Origin: PLGF01 sp052139695
GTDB lineage: Bacteria > Verrucomicrobiota > Verrucomicrobiia > Limisphaerales > Palsa-1400
Assembly (NCBI GenBank): GCA_052139695.1
Contig: JBKQWF010000170.1
Coordinates: 9,562 to 73,561, forward strand
Length of the DNA stretch: 64,000 nt
Reading direction: 5' to 3'
Part shown: in pieces, positions 35,121-43,469 of the stretch
How the letters are laid out: each line of letters starts with the position of its first letter
How positions within the stretch are numbered: position 1 is the stretch's first letter
The notes under the pieces: model-generated
Seen by the model: the letters and a program-made list of their open reading frames with translations, nothing else
Databases searched by the model: none
Told to the model about the DNA's origin: nothing
Translations under genes and position numbers: made by a program

Positions 35121-38100
35121 GAACCGCTTTCTCCCAATGCGGAGCCCGCCAAACCCGGGGCGGCATTCGGCTCCGCGGCGCGGCGGCGGCGGGCAATGTT
35201 CTCGACCACGTAAAATGTCACCGGTATCAGGCAAACCGCGACGCAGGTGGCGGCCAGCATCCCGCCGATGACCACCGTGCCGAGAATGCGCCGCGCAACC
35301 GCTCCCGCCCCGCTGGCGAACCACAAGGGCAGCGAGCCGAAAATAAAGGCGAACGAAGTCATCAAAATCGGCCGCAGGCGAAGACGGGCGCCCAGCAGGG
35401 TCGCCTCAAGGAGCGGCTTGCCTCTCTCGTATTCCAGCCGGGCGAATTCCACGATCAGGATGGCGTTCTTGGCCGCCAGCCCGATAAGCATCACCAATCC
35501 GATTTGGGCAAAAACATTATTGACCATTTGCCGTGATAACAGGGCGGCAAAAGCGCCGAAGACGGCGATGGGCGTTCCCAGCAAAACACTGAAAGGCAGC
35601 GACCAGCTCTCATAGAGGGCCGCCAGGATCAAAAAGACAAAAAGGAAGGAAAGGGCAAAGATCGCCGCCGGCGAAACCCCCTGGGCCGCCTTCTGCTCCT
35701 GAAACGACATGCCAATGTAGTCGTAACCCATCTCCGGCGGCATGGTCTGGGCGAATACTTCCTCCAGGGCTTTGGTGGCCTGGGCGGAACTATATCCAGG
35801 CGCCGCCGTGCCGTTGAGCTGTGCCGAACGATACAGGTTGTAGCGCATCGTAAACTCGGGCCCGGAAATGTCCTTGGTTGAAGTCAGAGCGGACATGGGA
35901 ATGGACTCGCCATTGTGGTTGCGCACGTAAAACAGGCCCAGGTTTTCGGCGCGCGTCCGATAATCACCCTCGGCCTCCACATAGACCTGCCACTGCCGCC
36001 CAAACCGGTTGAAATAGTTGACGAAATACCCGCCCATGAAAGTTTGCAGGGTTTTGTAAACCTCCGCCAGGTCCACGCCTTGCTTGAGGACCCGGTCACG
36101 GTCCACATTCACGTAAAGCTGGGGAACCGCTGGCAAAAAGGTGGTGTTGATGCTGGCGATCTCAGGACGCTTCCGCACCGCTTCCATATATTTGGCGACG
36201 TTGGCGGCGAGAAACGGAATGTCCTTTCCGGCCCGGTCTTCCAGCACCATGGTAAACCCGCCGGCCGTCCCGACGCCCGCGATGGCAGGCGGCGGAAACC
36301 CGAAGGCCATCGCCGCCGGCACCCGGGAAAGCTTGCGCGTCAGGTTCGCCTTGATCGCGGTATAACTTTCCTCCGGTTTGGTGCGCTGGTCCCAGTCCTT
36401 CAGGCTAACCCAAAGCGTCGCGCTGTAGGTGTTGCGCGTAAAACTCAGGAGACTGAACCCAGCCACCGTGGTGCAACTTTCAACTCCCGGCGTGGCCAGG
36501 ACCAGGTCTTCGACTTGTTTGCACACCGCCACCGTGCGGTCCATGGAAGCGGCGAAGGGAAGTTGGATGGCCACGTAGAGGAAGCCCTGGTCCTCCTCCG
36601 GCAGGAAGCCGGCGGGAAGGGCTTTTCCAAACCAGGCGGCGGCGAGGGCCACGAGCCCCAGGAAAATCAGGCTGAAGCCGGATTTCCGAACCAAGGCCCG
36701 GCAAAGCCCGACGTAACCGTCCGTCAGGCGGCTGTAACCGAGATTGAACCACTTAAAAAACAAGGCCAGCGGGCCTTTCGTTTCCTGCTTGGGCCGCAGG
36801 AGCAGCGCGGCCAGGGCCGGACTGAGCGTCAGCGCGTTGAAGGCGGAAAGGAGCACGGAGATGGCAATGGTCACGGCAAATTGTTGATAGAGCCGGCCCG
36901 TGATGCCGGGAATGAACACGGTGGGCAGAAACACGGCCGACAGGATCAGAGCGATCGCCACCACGGGACCCGACACCTCCTCCATCGCTTTCAAAGCGGC
37001 CGCTTTGGGCGACATCCCCTCCCCGATGTGGTGCTCCACCGCTTCGACAACCACAATGGCGTCATCCACCACCAAGCCGATGGCCAGGACCAGACCGAAG
37101 AGCGAGAGGGTGTTGATGGAAAAACCCAGCAACGGGAAAACCGCGAAGGTGCCCACCAATGACACCGGCACCGCAAACAAAGGGATCAAAGCCGCCCGCC
37201 ACCCTTGGAGGAAGATAAAGACCACCAGCATGACCAGCGCGAGCGCTTCCCAAAACGTCTTGCCGATTTCACGAATCCCCTCGATCACCGATTTCGTGGT
37301 GTCAATAGGAATGCTGTAGTCGATGTCGGACGGAAAACGGGTCTTCAATTCTTCCATGAGCTTTTTGACGCCTTTGGCCGCCTCGATGGCGTTGGAGTTG
37401 GGCAGTTGAAACAAGGCCAGAATGGCCGAGGGTTTGCCGCCGTAACGGCCCACAACATCAAAATCGGCGGCGCTCAGTTCGACGCGCGCCACGTCCCTTA
37501 AGCGCACCACCGCCCCATCGGGTGTGGCGCGAAGGACAATGCTGCCAAACTCGTCCTCCGTCGTGAGGCGGCCCTGGGCCAGCACCGTGTAAGTGAATTC
37601 CTGACCGGGCGGGGTGGGCCGCCCCCCAATTTTGCCCGCCGGATTGACCGCATTCTGGCTGTTGACGGCGCTAATGATCTCCGGAACGGTGATGTTGAGT
37701 TTGGCCAGTTGATCGGGTTTGACCCAAATCCTCATGGCATACTGCCCGGCGCCAAAAATCGTCACGGAGGAAACGCCCGCCACCCGGCTCAACGGATCGC
37801 TCAAATTGATGTAGGCGTAGTTGGCCAAAAACTCGGCGCCGCGCGTGCCATTGGGCGAGCTGAGCGAGAGGATCATGAACGGGGCGGAGAGAGACTTTTG
37901 GACAGTTACTCCGTAATTCTGCACGTCGCGCGGCAACTGGGATTGCGCCTGGGCATAGCGTAACTGGGTCAAAACCTGGTCGATATTCGGGTCCGTCGCG
38001 AGATCAAAATTAACAAACAGCCGCATCAAACCGTTGTTCGCGTTGACCGAGTACATGTAGTTCATGTTGTCCACGCCGCTCATCTGTTGCTCGATGGGCG

Positions 38101-38287
38101 TGGCGACGGATTGTTCAATGGTCTGGGCGTCGGCGCCGACGTAGTCCGCTTGAATGAAAATCTCCGGCGGCACCACCTTCGGGAATTGCGCGATGGGCAG
38201 CGACACCATCGTGACCAGCCCGATGAGAACCATGATGATCGAAATCACCATGGCGACGATCGGCCGGTTAATAAAGAACTTGGACAT
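35117..38287 (-). CDS. RND multidrug efflux transporter, AcrB/MexB (HAE1) family
   Basis: 1,056 residues, normal length. MSKFFINRPIVAMVISIIMV is the canonical start. Porter-domain landmarks are QSVATPIEQQMSGVDNMNYM and LTQLRYAQAQSQLPRDVQNY. TM4 carries the proton-relay acidic residues (GLVLAIGLVVDDAIVVVEAV). The second half has PEEDQGFLYVAIQLPFAASM and TM10 GLAAKNAILIVEFARL with the essential Lys. Substrate entry and the hairpin of AcrB are intact as far as I can see. Proton-driven export of hydrophobic compounds. Placed between its adaptor (3 nt away) and outer-membrane factor (4-nt overlap). Confidence 0.97.
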   Translation of the reverse strand: MSKFFINRPIVAMVISIIMVLIGLVTMVSLPIAQFPKVVPPEIFIQADYVGADAQTIEQSVATPIEQQMSGVDNMNYMYSVNANNGLMRLFVNFDLATDPNIDQVLTQLRYAQAQSQLPRDVQNYGVTVQKSLSAPFMILSLSSPNGTRGAEFLANYAYINLSDPLSRVAGVSSVTIFGAGQYAMRIWVKPDQLAKLNITVPEIISAVNSQNAVNPAGKIGGRPTPPGQEFTYTVLAQGRLTTEDEFGSIVLRATPDGAVVRLRDVARVELSAADFDVVGRYGGKPSAILALFQLPNSNAIEAAKGVKKLMEELKTRFPSDIDYSIPIDTTKSVIEGIREIGKTFWEALALVMLVVFIFLQGWRAALIPLFAVPVSLVGTFAVFPLLGFSINTLSLFGLVLAIGLVVDDAIVVVEAVEHHIGEGMSPKAAALKAMEEVSGPVVAIALILSAVFLPTVFIPGITGRLYQQFAVTIAISVLLSAFNALTLSPALAALLLRPKQETKGPLALFFKWFNLGYSRLTDGYVGLCRALVRKSGFSLIFLGLVALAAAWFGKALPAGFLPEEDQGFLYVAIQLPFAASMDRTVAVCKQVEDLVLATPGVESCTTVAGFSLLSFTRNTYSATLWVSLKDWDQRTKPEESYTAIKANLTRKLSRVPAAMAFGFPPPAIAGVGTAGGFTMVLEDRAGKDIPFLAANVAKYMEAVRKRPEIASINTTFLPAVPQLYVNVDRDRVLKQGVDLAEVYKTLQTFMGGYFVNYFNRFGRQWQVYVEAEGDYRTRAENLGLFYVRNHNGESIPMSALTSTKDISGPEFTMRYNLYRSAQLNGTAAPGYSSAQATKALEEVFAQTMPPEMGYDYIGMSFQEQKAAQGVSPAAIFALSFLFVFLILAALYESWSLPFSVLLGTPIAVFGAFAALLSRQMVNNVFAQIGLVMLIGLAAKNAILIVEFARLEYERGKPLLEATLLGARLRLRPILMTSFAFIFGSLPLWFASGAGAVARRILGTVVIGGMLAATCVAVCLIPVTFYVVENIARRRRAAEPNAAPGLAGSALGESGS

Positions 38288-38290
38288 GGT

Positions 38291-39454
38291 CTAGTGGCTC
38301 CGCGGCCCGGCGGACGAGAGGACTGAGGCGGAAGCGAAATTGGTCGGGCTGACGGTCAGCCCTTCCCGAATTCTCTGCAGGCCTTCGACGACGATGCGTT
38401 GCCCCGGTTGCAGGCCATGCTCGATGACCCAGAAGCTGCCGCTTCGCTCGCCCACGGTCACCGGTTGGATGTGAACTTTGTTTTCCGTGTCCACCAAGGC
38501 AACCTGGTAGGCCCCTTGCAACTCCGAAACAGCGCGTTGCGGCACCAGCAAAGCGCCCCGGTCGGTATCGAATTTTACCCGCACGCGCACGAACTGGCCG
38601 GGACGAAGCGCGCTCTCCGGGTTGGGAAAGATCGCTTCCAATCGGAGCGCTCCGGTAGTGGGGCCAATCGCCCGGTCCGGCGCGTAAATCTGGCCGGCTT
38701 GGGGATAGACGGTGCCGTCGGCCAGGATCAATTGAATCTCCAAATGCTTGAGGCGTTCCGCGCGCTCATTTTCATTGGCAAACAGTTTGGCGAATCGGAT
38801 GTAGGCTTGTTCGGTGACATTGTAATAGGCCTTGATCGGGTCAACGGTAGAGACGGTCGTCAACTCCCCTGTGCCAGGTCCAACCAAGTCGCCGATCTGC
38901 CCTTTCGCGATGCTGGCGATGCCGTCGATGGGCGACACGATCCTGGTGAAACCAAGATTCAACTGGGCCTGTTCCACTTGGGCCTTGGCCGACAAAACCG
39001 CCGCCTTGGCTTCCAAATCTGCTTGCACGGCATCGTCGTATTCCTCCTGGCTGATGGCCCTGTCTTTGACGAGTGGAGCATAGCGTTTGACGTCCAGTTC
39101 CGTCTTGCCGAGCCGGGCCTCGGCCTGCGCCAGTTGGCCTTTGGCCTGATCAAGCACGGCTTGGAAGGGACGCGGATCAATCTGAAACAGAAGGTCGCCC
39201 TTCTTGATGGCGTCGCCTTCGCGGTAATCTTGCGTCAGCAAATAGCCGGTGACTTGCGCCCGAATGGTGGCATTGACCAACCCGTCCAGCGTGCCAATCC
39301 ACTCGTGATAAATCGGCACATCGGCCTGCGTGACGGCGGCCACCTCGGCGGACGGCGGCGGCGGCGCGGCGGGCGGCTTATGCTTGCAGCCGGCGAAGAA
39401 AAACACGGCGACCGCCAGCAGGATGTCTGTCTGACATTTTCTTGGTAGGTTCAT
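38291..39454 (-). CDS. Efflux RND periplasmic adaptor (AcrA/MexA family)
   Basis: 387 residues. Lipoprotein signal TDILLAVAVFFFAGC with Cys lipidation, then the adaptor core: a first beta strand VPIYHEWIGTLDGLVNATIR, lipoyl half-motif RAQVTGYLLTQDYREGDAIK and GDLLFQIDPRPFQAVLDQAK, a coiled-coil hairpin (LAQAEARLGKTELDVKRYAP; AKAAVLSAKAQVEQAQLNLG), second lipoyl half FTRIVSPIDGIASIAKGQIG, and the beta-barrel and MP domain (VRVKFDTDRGALLVPQRAVS). It is the first gene of the pump operon. Confidence 0.96.
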   Translation of the reverse strand: MNLPRKCQTDILLAVAVFFFAGCKHKPPAAPPPPSAEVAAVTQADVPIYHEWIGTLDGLVNATIRAQVTGYLLTQDYREGDAIKKGDLLFQIDPRPFQAVLDQAKGQLAQAEARLGKTELDVKRYAPLVKDRAISQEEYDDAVQADLEAKAAVLSAKAQVEQAQLNLGFTRIVSPIDGIASIAKGQIGDLVGPGTGELTTVSTVDPIKAYYNVTEQAYIRFAKLFANENERAERLKHLEIQLILADGTVYPQAGQIYAPDRAIGPTTGALRLEAIFPNPESALRPGQFVRVRVKFDTDRGALLVPQRAVSELQGAYQVALVDTENKVHIQPVTVGERSGSFWVIEHGLQPGQRIVVEGLQRIREGLTVSPTNFASASVLSSAGPRSH

Positions 39455-39530
39455 TGAAGTTACCTCGCGCTATTTGGCCGCCTGGGAATGGGCTCCTTTA
39501 TGATTTGATGTCTGCATATTGTCATTCTGT

Positions 39531-39863
39531 TTAACGAAATCCTCCCGCAACGTAGATCGACTCGCCGGTGATCCACCCGGAATCCGGCGAAGCGAGGAAG
39601 ACGACGACCGGAGCGATGTCCTCCGGCTGGCCGATGCGCCCCAGAGGCGTGGCTTCAGCAAAAGCCTTGAATCGATCGACCAACCCCGCCGCGTGCGTGC
39701 CCTCCGTTTCAACTGGACCTGGATTGACCGAGTTAACGCGGATTTTTCGTTGGCCGAGTTCTTTCGCGAAGGTGCGAGTCAAGCCGTCCACCGCGGATTT
39801 GGGCTTGGAAGCGCCGGTGACGACGGCAACCTTGCCGCTAAGTTTGTTGGATCGATTGGACAT
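39531..39863 (-). pseudogene. Short-chain dehydrogenase remnant with in-frame internal deletion
   Basis: 110 codons, about 250 expected. The N-terminus is normal (LSGKVAVVTGASK), but the sequence jumps straight to PKSAVDGLTRTFAKELGQRK, which follows the catalytic YxxxK in intact SDRs. It then finishes normally with IRVNSVNPGPVETEGTHAAG, GRIGQPEDIAPVVVFLASP and SGWITGESIYVAGGFR. Missing: the glycine-rich end of the nucleotide loop, the NAG region and the Ser/Tyr of the active site, about 130 residues. Start, stop and frame are intact despite this. No catalytic activity expected. Its 5' end overlaps the upstream hypothetical gene by 26 nt. Confidence 0.8.
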
Positions 39864-40422
39864 TTTTGTCTCTTTCTTCCTGATGGTGACCCGACCGAAG
39901 AATCAGGCGAAAAGGCATCCGGGCCGTGGCTTTCAACTGCTTCCAAGAGCGCGAAAGTTCTTCGGACAATTCGGTATCGATCCGGTATTCGCAATCCAAA
40001 CACAGTATCGCTGGCGTGGAAAACAACGGGCGTTCCGAATCATTGGCAATAAACGTTGCTTCAAATTGTTCTTGAGCTTGCGCGCTGGCGGCATCCAGCA
40101 GGAACCGCAACCGCAGGCGGCCCTGGCGAACGCTGAGATAGAGGACGCTTGCCACCGTCTCCCTCTCTTCACCCGCGCGCACAATAAGCGCTGGCACTGG
40201 AGGCCCGGGATGAGGTTGCCTGGGTCCCGCCAGGGCGTGACCGTAAGAGATTTGAATTTGCGACAGCCGCTCCACCAGCGGCTGGAAGCAGGCGGGCCAG
40301 ATTTCCCACGAGGGTTGAGCCAATTCCAGCAGGAACGTTGCCCGCGGCGGCGGTGGCGCTTCCGCCTCGGCCCGCGCGAGACGCCAGCGCAAAAGTTGTT
40401 CAATGGTTAGTTTGGGTTTCAT
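39838..40422 (-). CDS. Unknown protein coupled to the sigma factor gene
   Basis: 194 residues, no signal peptide or membrane segment. Notable segments: LTIEQLLRWRLARAEAEAPP and PPRATFLLELAQPSWEIWPA at the N-terminus, ending the first helix with FQPLVERLSQIQISYGHALA; then a beta-rich part (ALIVRAGEERETVASVLYLS; GRLRLRFLLD) and a C-terminal strand-helix unit (CLDCEYRIDTELSEELSRSW; MPFRLILRSG). I do not recognise a named family, although the N-terminal pattern feels like a conserved verrucomicrobial group. It overlaps the sigma factor stop by 23 nt, so it is very likely co-translated. A role in controlling the sigma factor (anti-sigma-like) is possible but unsupported by any motif. Confidence 0.6.
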   Translation of the reverse strand: MKPKLTIEQLLRWRLARAEAEAPPPPRATFLLELAQPSWEIWPACFQPLVERLSQIQISYGHALAGPRQPHPGPPVPALIVRAGEERETVASVLYLSVRQGRLRLRFLLDAASAQAQEQFEATFIANDSERPLFSTPAILCLDCEYRIDTELSEELSRSWKQLKATARMPFRLILRSGHHQEERDKNVQSIQQT

Positions 40423-41356
40423 TCTGTTCTTTTCGGTCGGCAGCGCAGGCCGGTTCTTGCAAATGCTGCTTCATTTCCCGCATGGCCGCGCGCACCCGGG
40501 CGCTGATGGTTTGCTCTGTGCGGTTGTAGCGCCGCCCGATCTCGGCACAGGATTCCCCGGCAAGCAAACGCGACACGAGGATGTCGCGCATGAGTGGTGT
40601 CAAGCGGTTCAGTGCCTCATCAATATCAATTGCCAGGACCCTCTGTTGCTCTTCGTTTAGAACGCTCAAATCTGGCACCATGTCCGCCAACTTGGTTGTT
40701 TCTCCGTCCTCGTTCTCAAAGGTGGCGTCCAGCGACGCCATTCGATGCTCCGCCAATGGTCCAGCCCGCCTCGCGGAACGATTTGAATCGCGCCAGATGT
40801 TTGTCGCGACAGTCGTCAGAAAGGCCGGAAAATTTCCTCCAGGCTTAAGGGTGGTGCGCGCTCGCAACACTCGGCGCCAGGCCTCTTGCGCGAGGTCGTT
40901 CGCTTTTTGATGGTTGAGCGCCAGCAACTGACACCGCGCAAAGAGGGGTTTCCAGTAGCGGTTGGCCAGCACGTCCAGGGCCGGCACGTCTGGCGGGTCG
41001 CGCCGGACCGCCGCAACCAGCCAGACATCCGGCCAGGCATCCTTATTGCGGAGTTGGTCCCACTCAGGCAAGAGCGCGACCGACGGTTCGCGCGCGAGGG
41101 CTTCCCCAATCAGCCGGCGCGCCTCGGCCGTTTCACCACACTCCAACCCCAGGACAACTGTCGCTCGAAGAGCCTCCAGCCGGACCGGATTTGATTCGCC
41201 CTCGGCCTCAGTCTTCAAGGCCTGCAATGCCAGTTCAAACGCGTTACGGAAGCATCGTTCAGCCTGGGATTCGTCTCCCTCTCTGCGCGCCTGCGCGCCA
41301 GAATAGCCTAAACCAGCCGCATCCCGCATCAGGATGTCAAAGTCGTATGTTAGCAT
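40400..41356 (-). CDS. ECF-like RNA polymerase sigma factor with N-terminal helical extension
   Basis: 318 residues from the ATG at 41356 (a G-rich ribosome-binding stretch GGGGGA precedes it); upstream in-frame starts exist up to 41533 but the added residues look non-coding. Residues about 1-120 are a helical, TPR-like extension (QARREGDESQAERCFRNAFE; TVVLGLECGETAEARRLIGE). Region 2 covers about 150-225 (VLANRYWKPLFARCQLLALN, KANDLAQEAWRRVLRAR, FPAFLTTVATNIWRDSNRSA). Region 4 is near 260-315 (LTPLMRDILVSRLLAGESCA with the helix-turn-helix EIGRRYNRTEQTISARVRAA). The N-terminal extension is not standard for ECF factors. Target promoters cannot be inferred; co-directional genes downstream (RND pump) are candidates. 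Confidence 0.88.
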   Translation of the reverse strand: MLTYDFDILMRDAAGLGYSGAQARREGDESQAERCFRNAFELALQALKTEAEGESNPVRLEALRATVVLGLECGETAEARRLIGEALAREPSVALLPEWDQLRNKDAWPDVWLVAAVRRDPPDVPALDVLANRYWKPLFARCQLLALNHQKANDLAQEAWRRVLRARTTLKPGGNFPAFLTTVATNIWRDSNRSARRAGPLAEHRMASLDATFENEDGETTKLADMVPDLSVLNEEQQRVLAIDIDEALNRLTPLMRDILVSRLLAGESCAEIGRRYNRTEQTISARVRAAMREMKQHLQEPACAADRKEQNETQTNH

Positions 41357-41617
41357 GTTCCCCCAGCAAAGTACGGAATCCGGCAGCACGCGCGGGCCCA
41401 TCGGCAGGCGCGTCACAACGGTATCCAACATAAGGGCGATGGGAGCCGATGCCGCCATATCAAAAGGAATTCGGACAACCCGCCCAATAAGACAACGATG
41501 CATCCACGTTACATCATTACGCTGATCGAGCAAGAGATGAAAAGCAGTTCAACAGTTCAACCGGTCCCTCGTTCCCCAGGCCAAACCAAGGATAGCAGTG
41601 GGGATGTTGAAAACGGG

Positions 41618-42937
41618 CTAGAACTGTTTGAGGAGATGGTTCAGGTCATCTCCCGTAGCGGGCAGGCTCTGGAGGATGGACCCAAAATAAGGACGTGCCC
41701 AGGAAGGAAATGAGCGAGGCGGATGCCCTTGGTCTTCCGCTCCAAAGATGGAAGCGAAATGGCGTCGCGCCCAGGACGAAAAGGTGTGCGATCGTTCCGT
41801 GAGATCATCCAATCCCAGCAGTCGCTTCCATTCCTCGCCGTGGACGCGGTCGTAGATCTGGAGCGCCTCCATGCCGGCTTCGCGGCGCAAGATGGATTTG
41901 ATCCTGTCGGCCAGGTCTGCTCCCTCAAGCAGACCGCGGTTCATGCTTTGCATGCCGGCGGGGCTGGTTTGATGGGCGGAATCGCCCGCCAGCCAGCAAC
42001 GTCCCTGGCCAAATTTCGACGCCATTTGGCGCTCAAATTGAACGTACGCAATCCAGTTCATCTCACGGAAGCTCCTGGCTGGAAACCAAGGGGCTCGCTT
42101 CGCCAGGAAATCGCCTAGGTCATCCGTGCTGTCCAAGGCCCTGCGCTCCCGGATGCTGATGAGGGGCTCGCGGTCTTTTCGCGGGTATCTGGATTGCGCT
42201 CTGGGCGGAACGATTTGAAAACTCCAGCGACACTTGTTTTCGGCCACCGGCCAGAGGGCGCTGATCCCGGATTTGTTGAGAACCAATTTCATGACGTGGT
42301 CCACCGGTTCGACCGTTTCCAGTTCATAAACGGCGAAGAGTTGGGGCGCGCCCATCGGAACGGCGCGAATATCCATTTGCTGGCGAACTGCCGAATGATG
42401 GCCGTCAGCGCCGATCACGAAATCAGCCTCGAGGGTGATGCGTTCCCCGACGGCGTTGGCAAACATGGGGAGGCTGTAATCGCGTTCGAATAACTCCAGA
42501 TTCTCGATCCAGGCCTCCAGGCCGTTGTCGCGCGGCTTGATTTTGAGCAGCCGACGGTTCCACTCGATTTTGCAGCCGGCTTTGCGAAGCCGTTGTTCGA
42601 GCAAATTCTCCAGCATGGATTGGTCCAGGACCACGATGCAAGGGTAGCGGCCCGGAAGGCGGGAAAAGTCGAGCTCGGCGCGGCGTTCATGGCCTGCAAA
42701 GATGCTTGCCATTTTCACGCGGCGGCCCAGTTGCGTGACCTCGTCCGCCAGATCGACGCGTTCCAGAAGGTCGAGACTGGCCGAATGCAGGACGCAAGCG
42801 TAACTGTGGGCGGCGGTGCGCGATTCCTGGTCTATGATGCGGGTCGGCACGCCGTGCCGGGTCAATAGAAGCGCGGTCAACATGCCGACCGGGCCGGCCC
42901 CAACCACCAAGACTTCGGTTTTAGGGATGTTTGGCAT
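41618..42937 (-). CDS. FAD-dependent aromatic-ring-type monooxygenase
   Basis: 439 residues. Group A flavoprotein hydroxylase signature set: Rossmann motif EVLVVGAGPVGMLTALLLTR, the DG motif in FVIGADGHHSAVRQQMD, and the GD motif CWLAGDSAHQTSPAGMQSMN followed by RGLLEGADLADRI. It uses NAD(P)H and O2 to hydroxylate aromatic or polyketide-like substrates; the real substrate is unknown. No redox-Cys or membrane segment. The C-terminal 60 residues (FSSWARRHFASIFGAED) are not conserved-looking. It is separated by 260 nt from the sigma factor gene on the same strand; no promoter is confidently visible in that gap. Confidence 0.88.
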   Translation of the reverse strand: MPNIPKTEVLVVGAGPVGMLTALLLTRHGVPTRIIDQESRTAAHSYACVLHSASLDLLERVDLADEVTQLGRRVKMASIFAGHERRAELDFSRLPGRYPCIVVLDQSMLENLLEQRLRKAGCKIEWNRRLLKIKPRDNGLEAWIENLELFERDYSLPMFANAVGERITLEADFVIGADGHHSAVRQQMDIRAVPMGAPQLFAVYELETVEPVDHVMKLVLNKSGISALWPVAENKCRWSFQIVPPRAQSRYPRKDREPLISIRERRALDSTDDLGDFLAKRAPWFPARSFREMNWIAYVQFERQMASKFGQGRCWLAGDSAHQTSPAGMQSMNRGLLEGADLADRIKSILRREAGMEALQIYDRVHGEEWKRLLGLDDLTERSHTFSSWARRHFASIFGAEDQGHPPRSFPSWARPYFGSILQSLPATGDDLNHLLKQF

Positions 42938-43007
42938 ACAAGAGCAACACCTAAAGCCTGTTCAAAAACCTTCGGTAGGTTTCACATCTTGACGCATTCT
43001 TGTTTTC

Positions 43008-43200
43008 ATGGGCGCGCATGGAAACAATGGAACGTTCTCCAAGACCGCGATGGTTCGCAACGGCAAAATTGCCCGCCTCCCGCTGGCCACCTGCGCCTCC
43101 AAAACGGCGAGATGGCCCTGGACCTCCTCTCCTGGCTCAAGCAGCTCCCGGAAATCCAGGCCAAGAAAAACAGGACCGCATCCGTCGAATGCTTGGCATC
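43008..43200 (+). pseudogene. Frameshifted remnant of a small verrucomicrobial repeat-family gene
   Basis: In one frame (from 43008) the translation contains KTAMVRNGKIARLP. About 40 nt later a second frame continues LRLQNGEMALDLLSWLKQLP EIQ-AKK. Together they resemble a small protein family I recall from Pedosphaera-like genomes that has 'RNGKIARLPxxxRxxLNxRLxNGExGxxLVxWLNxLPEVQ'. The two halves are out of frame, so this copy would be inactive. The family recollection is not verified. Confidence 0.35.
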
Positions 43201-43260
43201 GGTGAGGAGTACGGCCCCGGCGCCGCCCCGGAAAGCCTGCTTCCACCGAAACCCGAACCC

Positions 43261-43290
43261 AATTGAACTAAATTGAACCAAATTGAGCCT
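43261..43290 (+). repeat. Three tandem decamers AATTGAACYA-like
   Basis: AATTGAACTA, AATTGAACCA, AATTGAGCCT in direct succession, 3 x 10 bases with one to three differences, immediately after the small-gene remnant and before a G8 tract. Too short to say whether it is functional. Confidence 0.6.
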
Positions 43291-43469
43291 CCGCTACCCC
43301 CTGGGGGGGGCCGCCGCGCCCCGCCGCGATGCCCTTGCTCTCTCTTTTCCCAATTTTGTCCCGCGTCCCGCGCGGAAATCGCGCTTGACAAAGCGGGTCT
43401 CGCCTGACAGCCTCACCCCACATCCCGTAAAGTAATTGTCCATAGTCACACATAACCGTTGGCAACTTT

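Larger units (their letters stand above)
42938..43469. other. Intergenic region with gene remnant and GC-rich tract
   Basis: About 530 bases. It holds the frameshifted small-gene remnant (43008 to about 43200), a three-unit decamer repeat (43261-43290), a G8 tract inside an extremely GC-rich stretch (43291-43330), and then the presumed promoter region for the plus-strand gene at 43470. TTGACA occurs at 43385-43390, but no good -10 follows at 16-18 bases. Confidence 0.4.

Noticed and set aside
33762..37162. Long plus-strand frames opposite the outer-membrane factor and RND pump (483 and 415 codons)
   Set aside because: Shadows of high-GC genes; both pump genes read perfectly on the minus strand.
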